DNA of 64,000 nucleotides from Nemophila menziesii. Taxonomy: Eukaryota > Streptophyta > Magnoliopsida > Boraginales > Hydrophyllaceae. Each line of letters opens with the position of its first letter. The first letter of the stretch is position 1. Below are positions 55,220 to 64,000 of the stretch, piece by piece. A program made the translations under genes and the position numbers. The stretch is from contig JARWIR010000050.1 of NCBI GenBank assembly GCA_029959085.1, forward strand, positions 3,038,001-3,102,000. Direction: 5' to 3'. Under the pieces are notes generated by a model. That model searched no databases and had not been told where the DNA came from. It saw only the letters and a program-made list of their open reading frames with translations.

Positions 55220-55566
55220 TCAAAAAGAGTCTAGCCCTGGAAATAAATACCAATAGAGTGTGTAAATATAAAATGAGAAAATCGTGGGGATAATATAATG
55301 AAATAGTTTAGAGAAGATAATATTTTCAGTCTTTCCAAACCCAAATCGTGCACCTAAATAGAACGCAACTGACATTAACCCATGCATCTCTATGAACTGC
55401 GATGATGGATAACCAATCGCTTTCGCGCATTCCCTCTCTAGAGAAATCGATTCCCAGAATCGGCTCGGGAATCTCTGGTGGGACCTCTTCAACAGGCGTG
55501 TTCACCTCCCATTCCTCGTTTGGGAGCCCAAAGGGGAAATTATCCAAAACTGTCAGATATTTAGTG
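55220..55566 (-). pseudogene. Alfin-like (AL) PHD-protein fragment, Alfin domain
   Basis: Minus-strand [56 protein letters not shown] is the N-terminal Alfin domain of plant AL histone-reading proteins. After a one-base frameshift it continues [14 protein letters not shown] and then decays. The start of the domain and the PHD finger are missing. It lies in the middle of duplication copy 2 and has no counterpart in copy 1. Confidence 0.85.
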
Positions 55567-55923
55567 TGTACAGTGTATGTGTGTTAAACTCAAATTCTTC
55601 ATTTAAATCTTATAATTTGACTATTTTGCATAAAACACGACTCGACCATGGTGCAATTAACCCTATCGAGGCCCATGTCTCCTTAGATTTTGGGGGAAAC
55701 AAATTTTTATCTTCAAAAGTCTTTAAATGTTTTAGGAACGGTTGATTTACTCTAATTTAAACATTACATATACAAAAATACTTCCATGAAAAGGTAAAAA
55801 AATTACACACAAAACCTAAATATTACGTGGTGCCTTCACATAACCTGTAAAAACCCTCTTCCTCGGGTCATTGATTAATTAATTTTTGACAGTCTCAGTA
55901 AACCAACCTCTCTCATTCTTTAA
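55567..55923. other. Short spacer, nothing recognised
   Basis: Non-coding sequence between the Alfin-like fragment and the HSF pseudogene. Confidence 0.3.
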
Positions 55924-57192
55924 TTACTCTTTTTCATGGGTACTCAAGTCCATTCCAAGAATCGGAAAACCAAATAAACGGAAGCTCACTTCTTCCTCCG
56001 GCTTCACTATACTGGTGGCTCCTCCAGTGGTATCCACCACTTCACCATTCCCCATGCGATTTGATATCAGATTGCATACATTTCTACGAAGACTCCTCCA
56101 CCAGATTACTTCTTCTCTCATCCATGCATTCTCCTTCTTCAACCGCTCATTCTCCTTAATCACTTCATCTGTAGGTGCAAGTGACGAATCACCGGAGATT
56201 GATGGTGCCGGAACTGCAACAGTTATGAGGGAGGCTGCTGATGAGATGCTCTGGCGCTTAATGTTTTGCATAAGTGCCTTTTCACCTCTACGAAAGCATT
56301 CATGTGCGAACTCCCACCTGTGATCCACTACTTTTCTAAACCCCTGTAAATTAATAAAAAATAAATAAAATAAAATGGCTGAGGAGCTTAATAGATACAT
56401 GGGGCCCAACTTCCACAAAAAGAGAACTACAAGTGTTTTAAATTATTATTTTGCATAATATAGGGACCTAATGCAATGCTTTACTTTTTTTTTTTTGGAC
56501 GTTAATGCAATGCTTTACTAAATCTAAGTTTTAAAAAAAAAATAGGGGCTGATCGAAGGAGTTGGGAGTTAATTACAGTATAGGTCCTTTTATTATATAA
56601 AAAAATCATTATAGGTTGCTATTAATTGCGCTATACGTCCCTGAATTATAAAATGAAATAAATCAAAATTTAAGAAGACATTTAAAAAAACTAGAGGACC
56701 TATGTTAATTATTTTTTCCAGTTCAATAAAGGACTAGAGTTAAAATATTTAGAATTTGAGGGATGAAAAGATATTTATGTAATTTTCTGTATAGATTTTT
56801 TTTTTAAATTCCAAAATAAGTATTAGCTAGGAAAAATAACGAGACCTATAATGCAATTAGATTTAAAAACTCGTACGTCTGTATATTTAATAAAAATAAT
56901 TCTAATCTTACATAGGTGTTCAGTTGACAAACAAAGATGGGAAAATTGCTATGCTTGAAGAATTGAGGCAGCAAATCTCTCTCGCAAACTCGGTTGGGTG
57001 CCACACGATGAAGCCTAATCCATCTCCGTTCCAGGAAATCATCTCATCAATAGCTGGATCATCAACAAGTTGGTAGGTATTCATCAGAAACGACACTAAA
57101 CACGATAGGGGGCTTTGCACCTCGCCGTTTCCTCCATCAGAAATGGCAGCACCGTTGGAAGCTCCACTTTGTTCAAACGGCACTGGCAACAT
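55924..57192 (-). pseudogene. Class B heat-shock transcription factor pseudogene (copy 2, HSFB2-like)
   Basis: Exon 1 (56912-57192) starts at ATG 57190-57192: a Gly/Ser N-terminus, then FLMNTYQLVDDPAIDEMISW, FIVWHPTEFARE, the same frameshift as copy 1, then in the shifted frame LLPQFFKHSNFPIFVCQLNTY and donor GTAAGA. Exon 2 (55924-56343, acceptor CAG|GGG) reads [20 protein letters not shown], a coiled-coil oligomerisation region (ENERLKKENAWMREE) and a C-terminal RLFGF block resembling the class B LFGV repressor motif. Apart from the frameshift, a missing residue in VV(P)DRW and an Arg-to-Cys change in FVRQLNTY, it is a complete gene structure. Confidence 0.87.
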
Positions 57193-57442
57193 GATCACAA
57201 AGTATTAATATTCTGTTTTCTTTCAGAAAAATCTAACTTGAAGTTTGCATGCAATAGCAATAGAGAGAAGTGGGAGTTAATTTAGTTTCTAGAAGATCTA
57301 TCGTACAAGACAGTGGAGGATGAGGATATATGTATTGTAAAGTTGTATAGGCTTTTTTGTATAAGTTGTGTTGGAAGGTTTACTCATCACAGTTTTTATC
57401 AGAGAAAGGCAGATCAGATAAATAAAATGAGAATTTATAATA

Positions 57443-57600
57443 GAGTAAATACACTGTTTACCCCCTGAACTTTGGCCCGATTGACAGACTGCCCCCCAAA
57501 GTTTAAAATGCGACTAGTTGTCCCCTAAACTTTAACTTTGTGACTCGTTAGTCCTTTTTGCTGTTTTCCGTCCATTTTTTGATGCGTGCATTACACGCGC
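57443..57600 (+). repeat. Left TIR of the Pack-MULE
   Basis: Pairs with about 58895-59054 with few mismatches; includes CTTTGGCCCGATTGACAGAC near 57470. Confidence 0.85.
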
Positions 57601-57999
57601 GTGACTTTTAATTGTTAATTATATCTTTTTTTTAAATATGGGTATTTTAGGTATTTTACACTTCTTCTTTAATGGAGAAAGTTCGATAAAAAAAATCTGG
57701 TATGTAAAAATCATATTATCATATTACCACTTCAAATAACCAGATCTACTTAACAAGAATAATATCCATTATGTGATCCACATCTTTATTTCGTAATAAA
57801 CTCCAATCAATACATGGTCTATAAATTCGCATCATATTACCATTTCATCGGATCTCAACTCTCTCTCTCTCTCTCTCAATCATTTCAAAAGTATGGCAAA
57901 GAGAAGTTGACCGTGAAGTAAGGCCGACCGGAGTTTGGGTCAGGTTGCAGAATAGGATGATGGGCCATGGTGAGAAGCCCAACAGTAGGGTCTTGGATC

Positions 58000-58200
58000 T
58001 GGTCCAGATCGATGGCCATGAAATAAGGCGGAGGTGTAAACTTTGGTCGAGAATGGAAGGAAGAAGCCAGATCGATGGCATGAAATAAGGCGGAATTTTG
58101 GTCGAGAATGGAAGGAAGAATCGATGGCCATGAAATAAGGCGAAACTTTGGTCGAGAATGGAAGGAAGAAGCCAGATCGATGGCCATGAAATAAGGCGGA
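58000..58200. repeat. Minisatellite inside the Pack-MULE
   Basis: Four units of about 50-60 bp, each with GATCGATGGCCATGAAATAA followed by GGCGGA and TTTGGTCGAGAATGGAAGG. The third unit is shortened. It explains the overlapping Leu/Ser/Pro-rich open frames on the minus strand. Confidence 0.85.
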
Positions 58201-58206
58201 TTGTTA

Positions 58207-58397
58207 CAGTGTGTTTAAAGCATTGTATTCATAGTTACAGTGTGTTTGATTTTCTGAGAGAAGTTGTTAGTAAAGTCTCTGATTATAGCCATTCTGATGC
58301 TGTGTGTGAATTGCCAAAGAGAAGGAAAATAGCAATGGATGAGGTAAATGAAAGCGATGAAGATTCAATAAAACCCCATGATTCATTAATTCAATGA
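58207..58397 (+). pseudogene. Captured NC2alpha (DRAP1 / NF-YC11-like) fragment
   Basis: Plus-strand CLKHCIHSYSVFDFLREVVS, KVSDYSHSDA and KRRKIAMDEVNESDEDS match the region after the histone fold in plant NC2alpha, the subunit that with Dr1 represses TBP-dependent transcription. The fragment is open to a TGA at 58395-58397. The histone fold proper is missing. It lies inside the Pack-MULE, so it was captured from a host gene. Confidence 0.78.
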
Positions 58398-58857
58398 ACG
58401 GAAATTTAGGATTAAATGGGAAAATTATTTACTAACCATCAGTTTTGGCTTGTGATGATCCAGCACAACCCATGATATTCCAGTGTACAGTGTTTTGGGT
58501 TTTGATTTCTGGATTAACTTCTTCAAGTAAATAATATTTAAGAATATCATTGAATAAAAAATGTGTTTGAAGTAAACAAGAAAAGAAATAAAAAAAATTA
58601 ATTTCTGAATTTTTAACTTTTATTCACCCAAATTTTTTGTTTTTAATTTATTATTAAAAAAAATTAATCATTTGAAGATTTGAAAATTTGAAGATTTGAA
58701 TATTTGAAAAGTTGAAGATTTGAATATTTAAAGGTTTGAAGTTTTAATCATGGAGAAGATAGTTTTGGAGAAGAAGATCATGGAGAAGAAGCTTTTGAAA
58801 AACCAATTTTGCCCCTGTTAAAATGATTTTTTAAATATTTAATTCTGAAAAAAAAAG
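58398..58857. other. Pack-MULE interior right of the captured fragment
   Basis: AT-rich; at 58675-58745 a short word (TTTGAAGAT and variants) repeats about eight times. No gene seen. Confidence 0.4.
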
Positions 58858-59280
58858 TTCAGGGGGCAACGAGTCACGAGTTAACGGCGCGTGGCATACA
58901 AGCTGCGACTTAACGAAAAATTTGGACGGAAAATGGACACAAGGGGCATCGAGTCACGAAGTTAAAGTTTAGGGGGCAACTAGTCGCATTTTAAACTTTG
59001 GGGGGTAGTCTGTCAATCGGGCCAAAGTTCAGGGGGTAAACAGTGTATTTACTCTTTATAATATTATTTAGTAGTAGACAACTGTGTTGAATGTAAATTG
59101 AAAGGATGGAAAATATAAGGCATGGGCAAGTTGAGGATACATGAAATATATTTACATATTACCCCTCTTAATTTCAGAGCCGGACCGGGCCCAAAGAAAC
59201 CAAGACGGACGCTTTGGGCTACACAATCCAGATCCCAAGTAAAAATTATGTAATATTAATAAACGAACTCAATGTCTAAA

Positions 59281-59379
59281 GAGCAAGTTGGTGTAGTGGA
59301 GAAATGTGCTTGCCTCTAGTATGAATTTCATAGTTTGACCCCTAGCAACAGCATGTGTTTTGGTAAAAGAAAAAAAAAA
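59281..59379 (+). mobile_element. Possible tRNA-derived SINE
   Basis: About 100 bp with a box A-like GTTGGTGTAGTGGAG (59288-59302), a box B-like AGTTTGACCCC (59332-59342) and an A-rich tail (59366-59379). The arrangement fits a short plant SINE with internal Pol III promoter; no target duplicate was found. Confidence 0.45.
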
Positions 59380-59460
59380 TCTACTTTGTTTGCAGATTTT
59401 TTTTTCTTATCATCTTTTTTTTTTGGGTCAAACGTGCAAGTACAGCTAAAAATGACTGAA

Positions 59461-62400
59461 TTAGCCTATCCCTAGTCTCGTAAAAGCCGACCCCAATTCC
59501 AAGGGGTCCAATTGAATCGGTGCCGATTGCCTAGCTAAACGCGCGGCTCGGTCAGCCAAACCGTTCCATCTACGCGGAAGATGTTTGAAGCCCAGAGCTC
59601 CATGATCCTCAATCATCTTATGGATTCGCATGACGTACGGACGGACTTTCCACCATGCAGCTGGCAACGACTTTAGACCTTGGACAAAGTCAAGGTTGTC
59701 TGAACAGATAACGGTCTTTACTCCAGGATGAGCCAGGCTAAGTCTAGAAGCTTCCAGAACTGCTGAAGCTTCCCCTTCCGCCGCTGAATCTGTCCAAATG
59801 AGTTTCGAGATAGTAACACGTTGGCCTGTGAGAGTATTTCGCTGAACAATTCCAATACCACTTGGCCTGTCGGCAGAGAGAAATGAAGCATCACATGTGT
59901 ATACAAAGATAGCATTGTCGAACTCAGTATCATTCATTGGGTTAACCGCCGGTGTCCTGGTACTAGGAGGTGCTGGAGATGGTTGGGCGTCCCAAGAATC
60001 CCCAAAGAGGTCCTTCATACCTGCATGAATAGTAACCACAATTTGTTGTGGTCAGATATTAAGTTGTTCATAAAGCATTTTCATTTTAGCCTTCCAGATG
60101 TTCCAAAGTGTCAGTTGTATGCATGCTATTAAAATGTTCTCCTCCCAGATAGTATTGTCCATTGAGTCACAAATTTTTGTTAGCCAGTCACCAATCGAGT
60201 CTGGATCCTCCTCCGGTATCCTTACCTGTATAGCCATACCGGCCCATACCTGTTTTGCAAAATTACAAGATAAGAGCATATGTACAACCGTATTTGACTT
60301 GTTCTCGCACCATGTACAGTATTTGCTATCACTGCAATGACGTTTGTAAAGATTCAATTTAGTAGGTAGTAGATTCCGGCGAGCTTTCCAGTTGAAGGAT
60401 CGCACTTTGTTGGGAACATTAGACTTCCAAATTCTATTCCACAGCTTCGGGTTGTTCAGTTCCGCTTGGCTTGAGGTCTGAGCATTTCCACTTTCTGCAA
60501 TTTGGGATAATAATTTGTATCCTGTTTTCGTAGTATACGTACCAGATCTTGTAAAAGGCCAAATAAAAGTATCCTGTCCCTCAGGTTCGAGGAGGGGAAT
60601 CCTAGCAATCTCTCCATGAACGGGCTGAGGGAGGGTGTTGTCAATCACGGCCCAATCCCACCCATTCCCCTGATTTGTCATCAATTGATTAACTGTTTCA
60701 AGATTAGTGTCAGTAGGCTGATCTTTAATAATCCCTGAGGGTAGCCATTTGTGTTTCCATATGTTGGTGGATTCTCCATTTCCAATCTGGATGTGGCTAT
60801 GTTCAACGAGTAGGTCCCTTCCTTCTATCAGGCTAGCCCAGGACCATGTCCGGCTTTGTCTCAATTTAGTATCCAAAAAGCTTCCATGCGGGAAGTAGAT
60901 CCCTTTCAGGACTCTAGAAACCAGAAGATCCGAGTTACTGAGGATTCTCCAAGCCTGAGCAGCCAAGAGAGCCCTATTCGCCCTTTTCAGGTCCCGAAAT
61001 CCCATTCCCCCTTACAACCTTGGCGGCAGTCATCTTTTCCCATTCCAACCAATGAATTTTCCGTTTCTCCAACGAGTTCCACCAGAACCGAGCAATGATA
61101 GATGAAAGTTTCCTGCAAAAACCAATAGGAAAAGAAAAAATAGACATCGCATAACAAGGGATAGCCTGCAGGACCGCTTTAATAAGTATTTCTTTGCCGC
61201 CTTCCGAGAGGAGTTTGGCTATCCATCCATGGGCTTTGTTAAAAACCCGTTCCACAATCCAGTTTAATGTTTCCATGCGTGATCTCTTGTGGCAAAGTGG
61301 AATGCCAAGATACTTACCCAAATCACGTGACTCAGTAATCTGTAAAGTTGCTGCCACCTGCTGACGTAATTCTTCAGGTGTTTGTGTACTAAAATATATC
61401 GAAGATTTGTGGTAGTTTATCTTCTGTCCTGAACACCGGCAATAAGTCTCAAGGCATTCCTGAAATTCCTGCACGTCTTGTCCATCTAAGGAGATAAAGA
61501 ACAAGGAATCGTCTGCAAAAAGGAGGTGAGATATAGTCGGACAATTTCGTGTCATCTGAATACCTCTAATGTTACCGTGTTCAACCTTAGTTTCCAACAA
61601 AGAAATAAGTGATTCAGTAAGTAAAGCAAATAGTAATGGTGATAAAGGATCTCCTTGACGGATGCCTTGGCCAGGTTTAAAGGGAGGTTGGCGTTCTCCG
61701 TTAATATTCAGTTGAAAAGTGACCGTTGATATACAATTCCAGATCCATTGTACCCATTTGGGAGCAAACCCCAATTTCTCAAGTTGCAAGCGAAGAAAAA
61801 CCCATCTAACCTGGTCATACGCCTTTGCCATATCAATTTTGATAGCCGCGAAATTAGCTTTGTTCTTCAATTTACGCTTCATAAAGAAGGAAACTTCTTG
61901 AGCAATGAGGATATTGTTTTGAATCGCCCTTCCTTTAATAAAAGCGGATTGGGTAGGTGAAGTAATATCATTGATTAACTCTTGTAACCTATTAGCCAGT
62001 ATCTTTGCTATCACCTTGTACACAAAATTCACACATGAGATAGGACGGTAGTCCCCCACCCCTATCTGACAATCGCCTTTAGGGATGAGAGTAATAAGTG
62101 TTTCATTCAGAAGAGTTAGTGGTGTGTTATTGGTAAAGAAATCAATCACGAGGTCGACAATATCAGGACCAATAATGTCCCAATATTCCTGAAAGAATTT
62201 ACCATTCAGGCCATCCGGGCCGGGGGCTTTATTCGGGCTCATGTCAAAGGCTGCTTGTCTAATTTCATTAGCGTCTGGAATCTTAGTCAAAGCGTCATTC
62301 ATGTCATTTGTCACCTTAGGAGTTATATCACGTAATGCTTCAGTAAGATCTGTAGGTTCCTGTTCATGTAAAAGATTAGAGTAAAAGGTATTAAATTGAT

Positions 62401-63580
62401 CTTTAATTTCATTTTCCGATTGGATCCAAACCCCGTCTGAGTTCTGGATTCCTGCAATTCGGTTACAATTACGTCTTTGGGCCGTAAGTGCGAAGAAGTA
62501 TTTAGTATTTTTATCCCCAAACCGAATCCACTGGTCTCTGGCTCGATCAGACCAATACATCTCCTCCCTTTTCCAGTAGAGTAGGAGTTGCTCACGAATC
62601 AAGATTTCCTCCCCTTGTTGTTGAGGGGAATAAGGTGCATTAGAAGTCTCGATTAGTTGGCGTTCTAACTCTTTGATCTTAGTTTTGTTATTCGGGAAAG
62701 CAAGTTTTCCCCAAGTTGCTAAGGCATTGGATGTGATCTCTCTTTTCTGGATTAGCACTTGGAGAGCCGTGTTGTTCACCGGAGTGTTCCATGCATTATC
62801 AACAATATCCCTACAATGAGGGTGGAGGTACCAGTTTGTTTCGAATCTGAAGTGCCTCATGTGCCTTTTCCCTTTACCATGAGGCAATACAACGAGGGGA
62901 GAATGGTCAGATCCCACTGCAGGTGGGATAAATACCGTAGCATTTGGAAACTTGTCAGTCCATTCAGTAGAGGCGAAAACTTTATCAATTTTGGATTTGA
63001 CCACGTTCAAATTGTCTTGCCTATTAGTCCAAGTGAAATAGCTACCATAGTTATGAAGTTCTGTTAGCATATTATTAGAAATAAACAAATTAAAGTTTAA
63101 AATATATTGTTGATTAGGTGGAGATGAACTAAGCCTTTGGTTGCCACTGGAAATGTCATTGAAATCCCCCATAATCACGACTGGACCTGCGTGCCGTGTT
63201 CTCCACTCTGTAATATTGTTATACAAAACTTGCCGTTCAAGATAAGCATTAGGGGCATGGACAAACATATAATAATATGAATTTAAACTATCATTAATAC
63301 TAATAGTAATATAGTAGGGGCTAGAGTCCAAAATACAAACCGAGACTTGCAAGTCCCACATCAACAAAAACCCCCCAGAGTGATTCAGGCTGCCCTGGGG
63401 GTTCACCACAAAATAGTTCCCAAAATTTAGGTTCCTAACAAACAGTTTGGCATCAGATTCCAACAACATAGTTTCACAAAAACAAGCCACAGCTGGTTTA
63501 TACTCCCCAACCATGGCTTTCAACACTTGAACTGTCAAGGGTGCCCTGATGCCTTGACAGTTCCAAAATAACACAATCAT
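59461..63580 (-). pseudogene. LINE 2 ORF2: endonuclease, RT, zf-RVT, RNase H
   Basis: Starts MIVLFWNCQGI at 63580. The AP-type endonuclease has CFCETML, IMGDFNDI and SDHSPLVV. RT has APGPDGLNGKFFQ, IKIDMAKAYDQVRW, IRQGDPLSPLLF and FADD (688-691). A one-base loss in a G run near 61010 shifts the frame; translation then goes on from GMGFRDLKRANRAL to the zf-RVT (CTWCENKSNTVVHMLLSC). TGA at 60052-60054, probably a CGA-to-TGA change, separates this from the RNase H domain (59461-60039), whose catalytic residues all remain (CDASF, EGEAS, CSDN, LADRAA). Only two lesions in about 1370 codons. Confidence 0.93.
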
Positions 63581-64000
63581 CCCTGGTTCACAGCCATCTC
63601 CGGGTGGCTGCTACCTCTTCTTCCCCTACCTCCACGTCGAGCCCTACCACAAATTCTTGCTCCTCCTCTCCCACGAGTGCTCCTATGATCTTGATCCTCA
63701 TTGTGCTCCATTCCTTGCTCAGCTACACTAAAGATGATGCCTTGTTGCTCCTCATTAAGTTTAGCTTGATCAGGATTGGCAATCTCAGTCATACCCTCAT
63801 TATTCACTATCATCCCATATCCCCACCATCAGCTAAAGCACCCTCAGCAGTCTGGCGCTGTTCCTGTTTATCCTTAGCAATAGCATTTTCCAGTAATTTC
63901 CCCAAATCACCTTCTGAGTCAACATCCTGCAGAGCAATACGTTCCTCCAAGCTAAGTTTCCTGAGTTTGTTACCTTCCACACTGTATACACTAGTCTGTG
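63577..64000 (-). pseudogene. LINE 2 ORF1, C-terminal part
   Basis: Open frame 63577-63813 ends in a Gly/Arg-rich segment (STRGRGGARI, ARRGGRGRRG), as in nucleic-acid-binding ORF1 tails, and its stop overlaps the ORF2 ATG as ATGA. Upstream, another frame from 64000 (LSLEERIALQDVDSEGDLGK) ends at a TGA near 63809, which again overlaps an ATG (ATGA), so there is a frameshift or deletion. No DUF4283 domain or zinc knuckle is seen in the part available. Confidence 0.55.

Larger units (their letters stand above)
52030..57385. repeat. Segmental duplication, copy 2
   Basis: Direct copy of 34432-39425. It preserves the pre-insertion site of LINE 1 near 52025-52040. It differs by a local template-switch rearrangement (52134-52458), (AT)n expansions, and an Alfin-like fragment where copy 1 has the dsRNA-binding-type fragment. 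Confidence 0.87.
57443..59054. mobile_element. Non-autonomous Mutator-like element (Pack-MULE)
   Basis: 1612 bp with perfect 9-bp duplicates TTTATAATA at 57434-57442 and 59055-59063. The long terminal inverted repeats begin GAGTAAATACACTGTTTACC and run for about 150 bp on the left (to about 57600) and 200 bp on the right (from about 58858). Inside are a (CT)n run, a minisatellite (about 58000-58200) and an NC2alpha gene fragment (58207-58397); no transposase. Long TIRs, 9-bp duplication and a captured gene fragment define a Pack-MULE. Confidence 0.9.
59396..64000 (-). mobile_element. L1-type LINE with RNase H (LINE 2), 5' end beyond the window
   Basis: Minus-strand element with part of ORF1 (63577-64000) and ORF2 (59461-63580). 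T runs at 59396-59405 and 59415-59424 probably mark the A-rich 3' end. It differs from LINE 1 in carrying an RNase H domain and in being clearly less AT-rich in its coding part. The 5' end and target duplicate are out of view. Confidence 0.9.

Overview
The window is plant nuclear DNA, most likely from a eudicot. It is AT-rich and dominated by nested transposable elements, with decayed copies of plant-specific gene families (class B heat-shock factor, Alfin-like, NC2alpha, Yippee, DEAD-box helicase). I see no obviously intact host gene, rRNA, tRNA or CRISPR array.

Region 1 (1-28693) is a nest. A DEAD-box helicase pseudogene (minus strand, RH47/ISE1-like) received a CACTA element whose 5' terminus is at 26571, and separately a Ty3/Athila-like LTR that survives as a solo LTR (26762-28329, TSD CCGCT). 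The CACTA transposase gene (minus strand) was then hit twice by Athila-like elements in opposite orientations: element P (1-4568, plus strand, only the 3' half is in the window) and element A (5335-14884, minus strand, TSD CCTTG). Element B (18405-25965, minus strand, TSD TATGC) sits in the CACTA 5' non-coding part. A and B are internally deleted, non-autonomous copies. A has gag and protease fused to the tail of integrase; B keeps only the gag start, zinc knuckle and gag tail. All three elements share an unusual set of conserved non-coding signals: hairpins directly upstream of repeated polypurine-like tracts, and A and B share a cluster of GGTATACC palindromes.

Region 2 (29147-34431) is a nearly full-length L1-type LINE on the minus strand with a 17-bp target duplication. 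ORF1 and ORF2 overlap by ATGA and carry a few inactivating mutations.

Region 3 (34432-57385) is framed by a direct segmental duplication (about 34432-39425 and 52030-57385). Each copy holds a class B heat-shock factor pseudogene with the same frameshift. Copy 1 has a multi-exon double-stranded-RNA-binding-type gene fragment beside it; copy 2 has an Alfin-like fragment at the equivalent place. Copy 2 also carries a template-switch rearrangement. Between the copies lie a Stowaway MITE, a second MITE, several minisatellites, a five-exon Yippee-like pseudogene, a Ty1/copia pol remnant and a hAT transposase remnant.

Region 4 (57443-64000) holds a Mutator-like element (9-bp TSD, long TIRs) carrying a fragment of an NC2alpha (DRAP1/NF-YC11-like) gene, which makes it a Pack-MULE. 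It is followed by a short SINE-like sequence and a second LINE (minus strand, running off the right edge) with endonuclease, reverse transcriptase, zf-RVT and RNase H domains.

Family assignments come from reading motifs by eye; no database search was possible.
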